The notes under the pieces are model-generated. The model had not been told where the DNA came from and made no database searches. It saw only the letters and a program-made list of their open reading frames with translations. From Curtobacterium sp. GC_Cur_3 (lineage in GTDB: Bacteria > Actinomycetota > Actinomycetes > Actinomycetales > Microbacteriaceae), in assembly GCF_026544205.1 (NCBI RefSeq), contig NZ_JALNUI010000032.1:1-40096 (forward strand): DNA of 40,096 nucleotides, in the 5' to 3' direction. The position numbers and the translations under genes are program-made. This document shows positions 15,341 through 27,097 of this stretch, in pieces; position 1 is the stretch's first letter, and each line of letters starts with the position of its first letter.

Positions 15341-17188
15341 CTACTCGACGGTGACCGACTTCGCGAGGTTGCGCGGCTGGTCCACGTCGAGCCCCTTCGC
15401 GGCCGCGAGCTCCATGCCGAACATGTGCAGCGGCGCGACGGCCAGCAGCGGCTCGAACAGCGGCGTCGCCAGCGGGATCCGGAGGACCTCGTCGGCGAAG
15501 GGCAGCACCGCGGCGTCGCCCTCCTCGGCGATGGCGATCACCCGGGCACCGCGAGCGCGGATCTCCTGGATGTTCGACACGACCTTCGGGTGCAGCGACC
15601 GGGCGTCACGCGGCGAGGGCACGATCACGAAGACGATCTGCCCCGGCTCGATGAGCGCGATCGGGCCGTGCTTGAGCTCGCCGGCGGCGAACCCCTCAGC
15701 GTGGATGTACGCGAGCTCCTTGAGCTTGAGCGCGCCCTCGAGCGCGATCGGGTACCCGACGTGGCGGCCGAGGAACAGGACACTGCGGGTGTCAGCCATC
15801 CACTTCGCCAGCTCGGCGACCCCCGAGGCGTCCTCGATCGTCTGCTGCAGCTTGGCGGGCAGGCCCTCGAGCTCGGCGACCTGTTCCGCGACCTGCTCGG
15901 TCGTCAGCGTGCCGCGGAGCGTGGCGAGGTGCAGCCCCAGCAGGTACAGCGCGACGCCCTGCGCGAGGAACGCCTTCGTCGACGCCACCGCGACCTCGGG
16001 CCCGGCGTGCGTGTAGATCACGGCGTCGGACTCGCGCGGGATCGTGGCTCCCTGGGTGTTGCAGATCGAGAGGACCTGCGCGCCCTGCTCCCTGGCGTAC
16101 TTCACGGCCATCAGCGTGTCCATCGTCTCACCCGACTGGCTGATCGAGACGACGAGCGTGCGGTCGTTCAACACCGGGTCGCGGTACCGGAACTCGTGGG
16201 CGAGCTCGACCTCGACGGGCACGCGTGCCCACTGCTCGATGGCGTACTTGCCGAGCATGCCGGCGTAGGCCGCGGTGCCGCAGGCGATGACGACGACGCG
16301 GTCGACCTGCTGCAGGCGCTCCGCGATCGGGTCGAGGTCGGTCAGCGTGACCGCACCCTCGTGCACGCGACCGAGGATGGTCTTCGCGACGGCCTCGGGC
16401 TCCTCGCTGATCTCCTTCGCCATGAACGAGGACCAGCCGCCCTTGTCCGCGGCCGAGGCGTCCCAGTTCACCTCGAACTCGCTCGGGGTGGCGGGGGTGC
16501 CGTCGAAGTGAATGACGTCCACGCCGTCGGGGCGGATCGTGGCGATCTCGTCCTGGCCGATCGACAGCGCACGCTGCGTGTAGGCGACGAACGCGGCGAC
16601 GTCCGAGCCCATGAAGTTCTCGCCGTCGCCGAGGCCGACCACGAGGGGCGAGTTCCGCCGGGCCCCGACGACGACGCCGGGCTGGTCCGCGTGCACGACG
16701 AGGAGCGTGAACGCACCGTCGAGTCGCTGCACGGCCTGCTGCATCGCGGTCGTCAGGTCGCCGGTCTCGCGGAAGGCCCGGGCGACGAGGTGTGCGGCGA
16801 CCTCGGAGTCGGTCTCGCTGAGGAACTCGACGCCCTCGGCGGTCAGCTCGGCACGCAGCGCGGAGAAGTTCTCGATGATGCCGTTGTGGATGAGCGCGAG
16901 CTTGCCGCCGTCGGCGAGGTGCGGGTGCGCGTTCTCGTCGGTCGGGCCGCCGTGGGTCGCCCAGCGGGTGTGGCCGATGCCGGTGCCGCCGTCGGGGATC
17001 GGGCGTGCGTCGAGCTCGTCGACGAGGGCCTGGAGCTTGCCCGCCTTCTTCGCCGAGGTCATGTCCCCGGAGGGGTCGATGACCGCGATCCCGGCGGAGT
17101 CGTACCCCCGGTACTCGAGCCGACGGAGACCACCGAGGAGCACGTCCGTGCTGCTGTTGCTGCCGACGTAGCCGACGATTCCACACAT
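15341..17188 (-). CDS. glmS: Glutamine-fructose-6-phosphate aminotransferase (isomerizing) GlmS
   Basis: 615 aa, full length. It makes glucosamine-6-phosphate from fructose-6-phosphate and glutamine, the entry to UDP-GlcNAc and peptidoglycan; GlmM, the next enzyme, is also in this window. The start must be ATG 17188 because Cys2 (CGIVGYVG) becomes the N-terminal nucleophile; a GTG two codons upstream would block it. Glutaminase domain 1-~240, then two SIS domains with SISQSGETMDT and STKAFLAQ, ending LAKSVTVE. A TAGGAT hexamer 7 bp before the ATG suggests a leaderless mRNA, and no glmS ribozyme leader is possible in the 62-71 bp before gpx. Confidence 0.97.
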   Translation of the reverse strand: MCGIVGYVGSNSSTDVLLGGLRRLEYRGYDSAGIAVIDPSGDMTSAKKAGKLQALVDELDARPIPDGGTGIGHTRWATHGGPTDENAHPHLADGGKLALIHNGIIENFSALRAELTAEGVEFLSETDSEVAAHLVARAFRETGDLTTAMQQAVQRLDGAFTLLVVHADQPGVVVGARRNSPLVVGLGDGENFMGSDVAAFVAYTQRALSIGQDEIATIRPDGVDVIHFDGTPATPSEFEVNWDASAADKGGWSSFMAKEISEEPEAVAKTILGRVHEGAVTLTDLDPIAERLQQVDRVVVIACGTAAYAGMLGKYAIEQWARVPVEVELAHEFRYRDPVLNDRTLVVSISQSGETMDTLMAVKYAREQGAQVLSICNTQGATIPRESDAVIYTHAGPEVAVASTKAFLAQGVALYLLGLHLATLRGTLTTEQVAEQVAELEGLPAKLQQTIEDASGVAELAKWMADTRSVLFLGRHVGYPIALEGALKLKELAYIHAEGFAAGELKHGPIALIEPGQIVFVIVPSPRDARSLHPKVVSNIQEIRARGARVIAIAEEGDAAVLPFADEVLRIPLATPLFEPLLAVAPLHMFGMELAAAKGLDVDQPRNLAKSVTVE

Positions 17189-17195
17189 GGCCACG

Positions 17196-17201
17196 ATCCT
17201 A
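17196..17201 (-). promoter_or_regulatory. -10 element of glmS
   Basis: TAGGAT on the minus strand ends 7 bp before the glmS ATG. It would drive the glmS-acpS-alr-alr-tsaE chain. Confidence 0.5.
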
Positions 17202-17246
17202 CGATGTGGCGGAGTCCGCTCCCTGCGAAGGAGCAGACCACGGGGC

Positions 17247-17252
17247 TACCGT
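17247..17252 (+). promoter_or_regulatory. -10 element of gpx
   Basis: TACCGT ends 7 bp before the ATG at 17260. It overlaps the alternative GTG at 17251, which argues for the ATG as start. Divergent from the glmS promoter about 50 bp away. Confidence 0.45.
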
Positions 17253-17259
17253 GACCCAC

Positions 17260-17745
17260 ATGGGACGTTTCGACGAGATCGCCATCACCACCCTGCGCGG
17301 CGAGCAGACCACCTTCGGGGCGTTCGGGGACAAGGCGGTGCTCGTCGTGAACGTGGCATCGCGCTGCGGCCTCGCGCCCCAGTACGAACAGCTCGAGGAA
17401 CTCCAGAAGACCTACGGCCCGCGCGGCTTCACCGTCCTCGGCTTCCCCAGCAACCAGTTCCTGCAGGAGCTCGGTTCCGCCGAGGCGATCGACGAGTACT
17501 GCTCCGCCACGTGGGGCGTGACGTTCCCGATGTCGGAGAAGGTCAAGGTCAACGGCATGGGCGCGCACCCGCTGTACAAGGAGCTGAAGCAGACCCCGGA
17601 CGCGGGCGGCAAGGCCGGTCGGGTCATCTGGAACTTCGAGAAGTTCCTCGTGGCGCCGGACGGCACCGTCTCGCGCTTCCGCCCGACGACGAAGCCGGAC
17701 GCCCCGGAGGTCATCGCGGCCATCGAGGCGGCACTGCCCGCCTGA
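17260..17745 (+). CDS. Glutathione peroxidase-family thiol peroxidase
   Basis: 161-aa thioredoxin-fold peroxidase. The peroxidatic Cys36 is in NVASRCGLAPQY; Gln69 and the WNF motif (Trp124, Asn125) complete the catalytic tetrad; Cys81 is a possible resolving residue. The usual FPCNQF motif reads FPSNQF (Ser64). Actinobacteria of this group usually lack glutathione, and Cys-type homologues use thioredoxin, so a thioredoxin-dependent hydroperoxide reductase is more likely than a true glutathione peroxidase. A GTG at 17251 is the alternative start. Monocistronic, closed by a strong hairpin. Confidence 0.93.
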   Translation: MGRFDEIAITTLRGEQTTFGAFGDKAVLVVNVASRCGLAPQYEQLEELQKTYGPRGFTVLGFPSNQFLQELGSAEAIDEYCSATWGVTFPMSEKVKVNGMGAHPLYKELKQTPDAGGKAGRVIWNFEKFLVAPDGTVSRFRPTTKPDAPEVIAAIEAALPA

Positions 17746-17777
17746 GCGGTCACGCCCGGCGCGAGCCGGGCAACGGC

Positions 17778-17829
17778 CGGGAGGCCCGGATCACCTGCGC
17801 CGATCGGCGAACGTGATCCGGGCCTCCCG
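17778..17829 (+). terminator. gpx terminator
   Basis: Perfect 17-bp inverted repeat (17778-17794 with 17813-17829) around an 18-nt loop, 32 bp past the gpx stop and ending only 17 bp before the coaA ATG. Confidence 0.7.
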
Positions 17830-17833
17830 TCTG

Positions 17834-17839
17834 TACGCT
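17834..17839 (+). promoter_or_regulatory. -10 element of coaA
   Basis: TACGCT, 7 bp before the coaA ATG at 17847 and just past the gpx hairpin, so coaA has its own, probably leaderless, start. No ribosome-binding site is visible. Confidence 0.5.
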
Positions 17840-17846
17840 CGGACGC

Positions 17847-18791
17847 ATGCCGATCACGGAGACCACCGTCGCGCACCCCTCCCCCTTCGTGGAGATCCCG
17901 CGCGCGGAGTGGTCGCAGCTCGCTCCCAAGGAGCACCTGTCCCTGACCGAGACGGAGATCGTCCAGCTCCGGGGCCTGGGTGACCGCCTCGACATGCAGG
18001 AGGTGCAGGAGGTCTACCTCCCCCTCTCCCGCCTGCTGACGCTCTACGCCGCCGGGGCGAAGGACCTCCACGCCGAGACGAGTCGCTTCCTGGGGGAGCG
18101 TGCCCGGCGCACGCCGTTCGTCATCGGGGTGGCCGGATCCGTGGCGGTCGGCAAGTCCACCGTCGCCCGACTGCTCCGTGAACTCACGAAGCGCTGGCCG
18201 GACACTCCCCGCGTCGAGCTCGTGACGACCGACGGGTTCCTGTACCCGAACGCGGAGCTCGAGCGACGCGGGATCATGGACCGGAAGGGCTTCCCGGAGT
18301 CCTACGACCGCCGGTCCCTGCTGCGCTTCGTCAGCCAGGTGAAGAGCGGTGCGGCCGAGGTCCGGGCGCCGTACTACTCGCACCTCGTCTACGACATCGT
18401 CGAGGACGCCGAGATCGTCGTCCGACAGCCGGACATCCTCATCGTCGAGGGGCTCAACGTGCTCGCGCCGCCGCTGCACGGTCGGCTGGCGCTGTCCGAC
18501 CTCTTCGACTTCACCATCTACGTCGACGCCAAGACCCGCGACATCGAGTCCTGGTACGTCGACCGGTTCCTGGCCCTGCAGGAAGAGGCGTTCTCGAGCC
18601 CGGACTCGTTCTTCCACCGGTTCGCGAGCCTCTCCCGCGAGGACGCCGTGCGCACCGCGACCGAGGTCTGGCACGCGATCAACGAGCCGAACCTGGTCGA
18701 GAACGTCCTGCCGACGCGTTCCCGGGCCACCCTCGTGCTGAAGAAGGGCCCGAACCACAAGGTGAGTTCGGTCCTGCTCCGCAAGATCTGA
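17847..18791 (+). CDS. coaA: Type I pantothenate kinase CoaA
   Basis: 314-aa P-loop kinase that phosphorylates pantothenate, the first and rate-setting step of CoA synthesis. The Walker A motif GSVAVGKST is near 95-103, followed by [20 protein letters not shown], the substrate-binding segment [12 protein letters not shown] (here [12 protein letters not shown]) and [11 protein letters not shown]. Length and motifs are those of bacterial type I enzymes normally inhibited by CoA. Convergent with glmM across a 48-bp palindrome. Confidence 0.97.
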   Translation: MPITETTVAHPSPFVEIPRAEWSQLAPKEHLSLTETEIVQLRGLGDRLDMQEVQEVYLPLSRLLTLYAAGAKDLHAETSRFLGERARRTPFVIGVAGSVAVGKSTVARLLRELTKRWPDTPRVELVTTDGFLYPNAELERRGIMDRKGFPESYDRRSLLRFVSQVKSGAAEVRAPYYSHLVYDIVEDAEIVVRQPDILIVEGLNVLAPPLHGRLALSDLFDFTIYVDAKTRDIESWYVDRFLALQEEAFSSPDSFFHRFASLSREDAVRTATEVWHAINEPNLVENVLPTRSRATLVLKKGPNHKVSSVLLRKI

Positions 18792-18831
18792 CGCGGTCCC
18801 GGGACGGGCGCGGTGTCTCCGCACCGAACCG

Positions 18832-18879
18832 CGAAACGGACACAGCACCACGGGATCCCGTGGTGCTGTGTCCGTTTCG
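18832..18879. terminator. Bidirectional terminator, 48-bp perfect palindrome
   Basis: Every base of 18832-18855 pairs with 18856-18879. It lies between the convergent coaA (stop 18791) and glmM (stop 18898) and reads the same in both directions, with A/T-richer ends (CGAAAC...GTTTCG). A shortened, imperfect copy of the right arm (GTGGTGCTCTGTGCG) follows at once. Confidence 0.85.
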
Positions 18880-18897
18880 TGGTGCTCTGTGCGGCTC

Positions 18898-20271
18898 CTA
18901 CGCGGCGTCGAGAGCCAGGCGCTCCTCGACGACCGCGGCCAGCTCCTCGGCGACGCGCTGGGCGGTCTCCTGTGAAGCAGCCTCGACCATCACGCGCACG
19001 ACCGGCTCGGTGCCCGACGGACGCAGCAGCACGCGGCCGGTGTCACCGAGCGACGCGGTGGCAGCGGCGACGGCGTCCTGCACGCCCTGGTCGGCGAGGC
19101 CGTGGCGATCGACCCCGCGCACGTTGAGCAGCACCTGCGGGAACACGGTCATGCACGACGCGAGCTCCTGCAGCGACCTGCCCGTGCGCGCCATCTCGGC
19201 GACGAGGTGCAGCCCGGTGAGGATGCCGTCGCCCGTGGTGGCGTACTCCTGGAAGATGATGTGGCCGGACTGCTCGCCGCCGAGCGAGTAGCCGCCCTCG
19301 TTCATCTTCTCGAGCACGTAGCGGTCGCCCACGCCGGCCTCGATCATCGTGATGCCCGCGTCGGCCATGGCCCGCTTGAGCCCGAGGTTCGACATGATCG
19401 TCGCGACGAGGGTGTCCGACTTGAGGTGTCCGCGCTCCTGCAGCGACAGCGCGAGGATCGCCATGATCTGGTCGCCGTCGATGGCGTTGCCCGCGGCGTC
19501 CACGGCCAGGCACCGGTCGGCGTCGCCGTCGTGGGCGATCCCGACGTCGGCGCCGGCTTCGAGCACGGCACGAGCGAGGTTGTCGATGTGGGTCGACCCG
19601 ACACCGTCGTTGATGTTCCAGCCGTCGGGGTCGGCCCCGATGAGCGTGACCTTCGCCCCGGCGTTCACGAAGACCTCGGGCGAGACGCCCGCGGCGGCCC
19701 CGTTGGCGCAGTCGAGCACCACGTGGATCCCATCGAGCCGGTGCGGGAGCGTGCCGAGCAGGTGGACGACGTAGCGGTCCTCGGCATCGGCGAACCGCGT
19801 GATCCGCCCGACGTCGATGCCGGTGGGGGTCGGCGCGGACTGGTCGTGCATGGCGGCTTCGATGCGGTCCTCGACCTCGTCGGGGAGCTTGCGCCCGCCC
19901 GCGGCGAAGAACTTGATGCCGTTGTCCGGCGCCGGGTTGTGCGACGCGGAGATCATCACGCCGAAGTCAGCGTCGATGTCAGCGACCAGGAAGGCGGCCG
20001 CGGGAGTGGGGATGACCCCGGCGTCGAGGACGTCGACGCCGGCGGAGGCGAGCCCGGCTGCGACCGCAGCACCGAGGAACTCGCCGGAGACGCGCGGGTC
20101 GCGCGCCAGGACCGCGCGGGGGCGCGGTCGGCCGGACGCCCGCCGGGCGTCCGCATGGTGTCCGTGTGTGAGGACGGCCGCGCTCGCCTGGGCAAGACCC
20201 AGTGCGAGCGCGGCCGTCAGCTCGCCATTGGCGAGACCACGAACCCCGTCGGTACCGAACAGACGCGGCAT
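18898..20271 (-). CDS. glmM: Phosphoglucosamine mutase GlmM
   Basis: 457 aa. Converts glucosamine-6-phosphate to glucosamine-1-phosphate for UDP-GlcNAc. The catalytic phosphoserine is Ser110 in ISASHNP, the magnesium loop is DGDADR, the sugar-binding loop GGEQSGHI and the phosphate-binding loop RPSGTEP. It starts [12 protein letters not shown] at ATG 20271; the open frame upstream reads into rpsI. Residues about 36-52 ([17 protein letters not shown]) form a basic insertion between the first helix and strand. It follows rpsI by 22 bp, so it is expressed with the ribosomal operon and apart from glmS. Confidence 0.97.
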   Translation of the reverse strand: MPRLFGTDGVRGLANGELTAALALGLAQASAAVLTHGHHADARRASGRPRPRAVLARDPRVSGEFLGAAVAAGLASAGVDVLDAGVIPTPAAAFLVADIDADFGVMISASHNPAPDNGIKFFAAGGRKLPDEVEDRIEAAMHDQSAPTPTGIDVGRITRFADAEDRYVVHLLGTLPHRLDGIHVVLDCANGAAAGVSPEVFVNAGAKVTLIGADPDGWNINDGVGSTHIDNLARAVLEAGADVGIAHDGDADRCLAVDAAGNAIDGDQIMAILALSLQERGHLKSDTLVATIMSNLGLKRAMADAGITMIEAGVGDRYVLEKMNEGGYSLGGEQSGHIIFQEYATTGDGILTGLHLVAEMARTGRSLQELASCMTVFPQVLLNVRGVDRHGLADQGVQDAVAAATASLGDTGRVLLRPSGTEPVVRVMVEAASQETAQRVAEELAAVVEERLALDAA

Positions 20272-20293
20272 GGTGATCGTCAGCCGGTGACGA

Positions 20294-20779
20294 TCAGCGC
20301 TTCGAGAACTGCGACGCCTTGCGGGCCTTCTTGAGACCGGCCTTCTTGCGCTCGATGACGCGGGCGTCACGGGTGAGGAAGCCAGCCTTCTTGAGGGCCG
20401 CGCGGTTGTTCTCGCGGTCGATCTCGTTCAGGGTGCGGGCGATCGCGAGGCGGACGGCGCCGGCCTGGCCGGAGGGGCCACCACCGGTGACGCGGGCGAC
20501 GACGTCGTACGAGCCGAGGAGCTCGAGGATCTTGAACGGGTCGTTGATGAGCTGCTGGTGCAGCTTGTTCGGGAAGTAGTCCTCGAGCGTGCGGCCGTTC
20601 ACCACGAAGGTGCCGGAGCCGGGGACGAGGCGCACGCGGGCGATGGCCTCCTTGCGGCGCCCGACGGCACCGCCGGAGACGTTGAGGATCTGACGGGGAG
20701 CGGCCTCGGCAGCGGCGGGTGCGCTCTCCGTGGTGAAGCTCTCCGGGGTCTGGTCGAGGGAGTCAGCGATCTGAGCCAT
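20294..20779 (-). CDS. rpsI: 30S ribosomal protein S9
   Basis: 161 aa. The conserved S9 domain begins around residue 38 ([12 protein letters not shown]), includes LEDYFP and [11 protein letters not shown], and ends in the invariant basic tail [12 protein letters not shown] that reaches the P-site tRNA. The first ~35 residues are the acidic/alanine-rich extension common in actinobacterial S9. Second gene of rplM-rpsI-glmM, 39 bp downstream of rplM. Confidence 0.98.
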   Translation of the reverse strand: MAQIADSLDQTPESFTTESAPAAAEAAPRQILNVSGGAVGRRKEAIARVRLVPGSGTFVVNGRTLEDYFPNKLHQQLINDPFKILELLGSYDVVARVTGGGPSGQAGAVRLAIARTLNEIDRENNRAALKKAGFLTRDARVIERKKAGLKKARKASQFSKR

Positions 20780-20818
20780 GAGTTTTCTCTAGTCCTTGGA
20801 AGTCGTCGTGGCCGCTGG

Positions 20819-21265
20819 TTACTGCGAGACCTGGTCGAAGATGTACGTCTTGGGCTGCTGCGCGGCGTGGGGGTGCTCGGGACCCGCGTACACCTTGAGC
20901 TTCTTGAGCTGCTCGCGGCCCAGCGTGTTCTTCGGGAGCATGCCGCGGATCGCCTTCTCGACGGCGCGGGTCGGGTGCTTCTCGAGCATCTCCGGGTAGG
21001 AGGTCGCCGTGAGGCCGCCCGGGTAGCCCGAGTGACGGTAGTAGACCTTCTTCGCGAGCTTGGAACCGGTCAGGGCGACCTTGTCCGCGTTCACGATGAT
21101 GACGAAGTCACCCATGTCCATGTGCTGGGCGAAGGTGGCCTTGTGCTTGCCGCGGAGGAGGGCGGCGACGTGCGAGGCGAGACGGCCGAGGACGACGTCG
21201 GTGGCGTCGATGACGATCCAGTCGTGCTGGACGTCTGCCGGCTTCGGTGAGAACGTGCGAGTCAC
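20819..21265 (-). CDS. rplM: 50S ribosomal protein L13
   Basis: 148 aa, typical. It includes the family sequence [32 protein letters not shown] and [19 protein letters not shown], ending FDQVSQ. The start is the GTG at 21265 ([11 protein letters not shown]), as in relatives; the in-frame extension upstream is leader sequence. A promoter about 140 bp upstream gives a leader with small hairpins (for example GCGGGT...ACCCGC near 21330-21343), where autoregulation would be possible. Confidence 0.98.
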   Translation of the reverse strand: MTRTFSPKPADVQHDWIVIDATDVVLGRLASHVAALLRGKHKATFAQHMDMGDFVIIVNADKVALTGSKLAKKVYYRHSGYPGGLTATSYPEMLEKHPTRAVEKAIRGMLPKNTLGREQLKKLKVYAGPEHPHAAQQPKTYIFDQVSQ

Positions 21266-21406
21266 AGGAGTGCTGCTTTCGTGTCGAGGTGAGGAGTCCG
21301 TGAATCCCGCTCCGGTGAGGTGTTCTGGCGGGTGACACCCGCTGAACGCCCCGGTGGAGGGCCCATCTGACTGTCTGGCGCACAACGGCGCGCAGACCAA
21401 GGTGGG

Positions 21407-21436
21407 AGCCTACCGGACACGCCGCGCGCGGGTCAA
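21407..21436 (-). promoter_or_regulatory. Promoter of rplM-rpsI-glmM
   Basis: On the minus strand TTGACC (21431-21436), an 18-bp spacer and TAGGCT (21407-21412). The predicted start near 21400 leaves a ~135-nt leader ahead of rplM. Confidence 0.65.
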
Positions 21437-21589
21437 ACCCACGCGAGCTCCTGTGCCCCGCTCCCCGCTCCCCGCTGCCGCTCCCCGCGAGCGGAATCGG
21501 GCCTAGCAAGCGGAATCGCGCGTTGCGGGTCAGGAGTTCCGACCTGCTCCGCGCGATCTCGCCTGCCATCGCGGGCGTTGTGGGAAGAA
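21437..21589. other. Non-coding spacer upstream of the rplM promoter
   Basis: I see no gene here. It contains short tandem CGCTCCC-like runs (about 21460-21490) and a direct repeat AGCGGAATCG (twice between 21488 and 21520). With the leader and promoter it makes up the 384-bp gap between rplM and the nuclease gene. Confidence 0.5.
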
Positions 21590-21633
21590 CGGACAGGAGG
21601 CTCGGTGCCAGCTGGCACGGAGCCTCCCGTCCG
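21590..21633 (-). terminator. Terminator of the nuclease gene
   Basis: Arms 21590-21602 and 21621-21633 pair over 13 positions with one mismatch, with an inner GTGCC/GGCAC stem. It lies 16 bp past the nuclease stop and insulates the rplM promoter. It shares the arm sequence GGACAGGAGGCTCG with the palindrome at 36521-36566. Confidence 0.75.
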
Positions 21634-21649
21634 GTCGTGGTCGCGTGGA

Positions 21650-24697
<3,048 letters not shown>

Positions 24698-24791
24698 GGG
24701 GACCTTCGGTGCGGGGTCGTGGACCCTCGCACGTTACCGATCTGCGGAGGCGTTCAGGTTTCGACGAGGTGAACCCTTCGGTCTACTGCAC

Positions 24792-25049
24792 TCAGGACTC
24801 GGTCACGACGCGCAGCAGCGCGACCGCCACCGTGATCACGAACCAGCCCAGGACGTTGCCGCGGTTCCTCGCCAGCGCCAGCGAGCCCGCCATCGCAGTG
24901 AGCGCCACGACGGCGGCAACCGCTCGGATCGTTCCGTCCTGATGCGTGACGCCGACGATCCAGCAGCTCAGAGTCGCCATGACCACGAGCAGCCCGACGC
25001 TGAAACGTCGAGCCTTCCCGGCGCGAACAGGTCGAGGAGGTTCAGTCAT
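24792..25049 (-). CDS. Small membrane protein of the peptide/ABC operon
   Basis: 85 aa: a basic cytoplasmic N-terminus (MTEPPRPVRAGKARRF) followed by three hydrophobic segments (about 17-35, 42-60 and 66-82). No family recognised. The ATG at 25049 shares ATGA with the permease stop and has AAAGG upstream, so it is translationally coupled and is the last gene of the operon. Small membrane proteins in this position are often accessory or immunity subunits of peptide transporters; for this gene that is inference. Confidence 0.75.
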   Translation of the reverse strand: MTEPPRPVRAGKARRFSVGLLVVMATLSCWIVGVTHQDGTIRAVAAVVALTAMAGSLALARNRGNVLGWFVITVAVALLRVVTES

Positions 25050-25756
25050 GTCGCGACCTTTCGTGTCCGTACCCATCCGGCCACCACCGGGAGCACGATC
25101 CAGAGCAGACCCGACGTGATGGCTGGAAGGACATCTGCCTCTCCCGTCATCCCGCTCTGAACCGTTCCGAACCGCACATAGGCAGTCCACGAGCCGAGGA
25201 ACGCGAGCGCCACGTCGAGCACGAGCATCACTCCGAGCACGCTCACCAGCCCGAGCGCCAACGAGCGGGACGTCGCTCCGATCCCGAATCCGAAGGCCGC
25301 CGAGGAGAAGGACAGCGCAGCCACCTGCAGGACGGACGGAACGACGCCCGTCGATGCAACGTGCCCTCCGAGTACCACGGCCACCACGGCGCCGACGCCC
25401 CCGACGATGCCGGTGAACAGGACCACGGCCGCGATGATGACGCCGCACGCTGCGAACCTCGCGATGTAGATCACGTTCCTCGTCAGTCCGGCCAACACGC
25501 CGTCACGCTCGCCACCGCATGAGGCGTCGCCCACGCCGATCACGACACCGACGATCGAAGCCGCCAGTGCGGCGGGCAGCCCGGCGGTCACGATCACCTC
25601 CCCGACGCCGAAGCTCGCGGCCTTGGTGACGAGCGAGACACTGAGCACGCAGCACATGACGACGAGCAACGACAGAACTCCGAACCCGGCCGCAGCGCTC
25701 CTTGTGTCGACACGCTTGCGCACCTCGAGCCTCGTGACGTCAACGAATGCGATCAC
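25046..25756 (-). CDS. ABC transporter permease of the peptide operon
   Basis: 236 aa with about six membrane segments and a short basic N-terminal cytoplasmic stretch (VTRLEVRKRVDTR), as in ABC-2-type permeases that pair with separate ATPases. No extracellular domain. The GTG start at 25756 overlaps the ATPase stop (GTGA). Its partner is the ATPase encoded upstream; the substrate is probably the secreted peptide encoded first in the operon or a related toxic peptide, by context only. Confidence 0.82.
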   Translation of the reverse strand: MIAFVDVTRLEVRKRVDTRSAAAGFGVLSLLVVMCCVLSVSLVTKAASFGVGEVIVTAGLPAALAASIVGVVIGVGDASCGGERDGVLAGLTRNVIYIARFAACGVIIAAVVLFTGIVGGVGAVVAVVLGGHVASTGVVPSVLQVAALSFSSAAFGFGIGATSRSLALGLVSVLGVMLVLDVALAFLGSWTAYVRFGTVQSGMTGEADVLPAITSGLLWIVLPVVAGWVRTRKVAT

Positions 25757-26622
25757 CGGACGACCTCCGATTCGAACTCCGCTGTGGAGACCTCGTCGTA
25801 CAGTGCTTCCAGGGACCGTCCCGCGGGTCCCGCCGACAGCACGTCCACTCCGATGTCCACCGCCACGCGTACAGCGTCAGCCGCGCTCGTGCCGAGCTGG
25901 ATCCGACCGCCTCGCTCGGTAGCCGGGATTCCCCGCTGCGCGGCCGCCGCCAGGAGCCTCGCCGGGTCGTTGACCTGGACTTCGCAGGCGTCGGTCTGGG
26001 CGATGCCCACGGGCTCGGAGCGGACGATCCTTCCCTGGCTGACGATGACGACGTCGTCGATCATCGTCTCCAGTTCACCGAGCAGGTGGCTCGAGACGAT
26101 GACCGTCACCCCGGAGCTCCGGAGATCGGACACCATCCCCCGCATCCATGCGATGCCGTTGGGATCGAGGCCGTTCATGGGCTCGTCGAGCAGGACGAGG
26201 GACGGCGATCCCAGGAGCGCCACACCGATCGCGAGACGCATCCTCATGCCGAGTGACAGGGAGCCGACTCGGCGCCTGAGGACGGCACCGAGTCCGACGC
26301 GATGCGCCATCGCGTCGACAGAAGGACGATCAGAACCGACGAGGCCAGCTCGGAGCAGCAGCGTCTCCCGAACGGTCCTGCCACGGTGCATGTCGACGTC
26401 GTTGAACACTGCGCCGACGGCTTGACCCCGTTGCCACGGCAGTCCGACGAGCGAGCCCCGATCAGGGCGCACCAACCCAGCGAGGACCGAGAGGAGCGTG
26501 GACTTCCCTGCCCCGTTGGGCCCGATCAACCCGTACACCCGTCCCGCCTGGAACGCGACGGAGACGTCCTGCAGACGAGGTCGGCCGCGCCCACGCAGAC
26601 CGACGTCCTGGAGTTGGATCAT
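25753..26622 (-). CDS. ABC transporter ATP-binding protein of the peptide operon
   Basis: 289 aa, CcmA-like ATPase. Walker A GPNGAGKST (34-42), signature LSLGM (122-126, variant of LSGGQ), Walker B LVLLDEP (142-148) and H-loop His178 in SSHLL. The Q-loop glutamine position appears to be Asn (VFNDVD, about 74). The C-terminal ~90 residues are typical of the ABC-2 exporters that confer antibiotic or bacteriocin immunity (LanF/BcrA type). ATG 26622 has AAGGGA upstream. It lies downstream of the peptide gene, separated from it only by a 15-bp stem hairpin. Confidence 0.9.
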   Translation of the reverse strand: MIQLQDVGLRGRGRPRLQDVSVAFQAGRVYGLIGPNGAGKSTLLSVLAGLVRPDRGSLVGLPWQRGQAVGAVFNDVDMHRGRTVRETLLLRAGLVGSDRPSVDAMAHRVGLGAVLRRRVGSLSLGMRMRLAIGVALLGSPSLVLLDEPMNGLDPNGIAWMRGMVSDLRSSGVTVIVSSHLLGELETMIDDVVIVSQGRIVRSEPVGIAQTDACEVQVNDPARLLAAAAQRGIPATERGGRIQLGTSAADAVRVAVDIGVDVLSAGPAGRSLEALYDEVSTAEFESEVVR

Positions 26623-26642
26623 TGGTCGTCCCTTCCGACGAT

Positions 26643-26675
26643 GTGGAGCGGACCGGCTGAGCCGGTCCGCTCCAC
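26643..26675 (-). terminator. Hairpin between peptide gene and ABC genes
   Basis: Perfect 15-bp stem (26643-26657 with 26661-26675) with a 3-nt loop, 11 bp after the peptide stop and ~20 bp before the ATPase start. As a partial terminator or RNA stabiliser it would make the peptide mRNA more abundant than the transporter mRNA, a layout common in bacteriocin operons. Confidence 0.75.
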
Positions 26676-26686
26676 GACGGCTCTGA

Positions 26687-27097
26687 TCAACCGAAGAAGT
26701 GGTCCCAGAGCGCGCTGAACATCTCTTCGACGGTCATCTGCGCGATCGCGTTGATGCCCGCGCGGATCCATGCCGCAAGTCCGTTCCACCAGTTCTTGAA
26801 GGCGTTGAGGCTGTTCCTGAGCGCAGTCTTGAGCGCTGGGATGACGGATGAAGCGTTGCTCTTGAGCCAATCGACGATCGGCTTGATCGGGATGCGATCA
26901 GTCGACGAATCGCCCGTCGGTGCAGTCGGCCCCGTCGTCGGCGAGATCGGCATCGTCCGAGCGGTGGTCGAGTACCCGGGGACACTCGTCGGGCTCACGG
27001 TGACCGGATGCGCTGAAGCTGCGGTCGCCCCGACCGTGCTCAGCATCGCCCCGGTGACGATCGCTCCGATGATCCCGACAGTGCGGACGTTCCTCAT
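26687..27097 (-). CDS. Small secreted protein with amphipathic helical C-terminus
   Basis: 136 aa; I recognise no family. Signal peptide 1-29 (hydrophobic GIIGAIVTGAMLSTVG, cleavage ASA|HP). A P/T/S-rich linker runs to about 66. The rest is predicted helical: hydrophobic residues repeat every 3-4 positions (Ile74, Trp77, Val85, Leu89, Leu93, Leu97, Phe100, Trp103/104, Leu107, Trp110, Ile115, Ile118), with Lys72/79/90/101 and Arg94/112 on other faces; residues 72-118 carry about +5. The tail (TVEEMFSALWDHFFG) is acidic and aromatic. Four tryptophans and no cysteine in the mature part suggest a membrane-active peptide or bacteriocin-like factor with the downstream ABC genes for export or self-protection; function is inference. 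Local GC (about 58-63% in two 60-base lines) is lower than in neighbours, suggesting acquisition. ATG 27097 has AAGGGGG upstream. Confidence 0.8.
   Translation of the reverse strand: MRNVRTVGIIGAIVTGAMLSTVGATAASAHPVTVSPTSVPGYSTTARTMPISPTTGPTAPTGDSSTDRIPIKPIVDWLKSNASSVIPALKTALRNSLNAFKNWWNGLAAWIRAGINAIAQMTVEEMFSALWDHFFG

Noticed and set aside
17189..17194. Upstream GTG start for glmS
   Set aside because: It would add two residues before Met-Cys and prevent exposure of the N-terminal catalytic cysteine.
17189..17259. glmS ribozyme leader
   Set aside because: Only 71 bp lie before gpx and a -10 sits 7 bp from the glmS ATG, so there is no room for the ribozyme.
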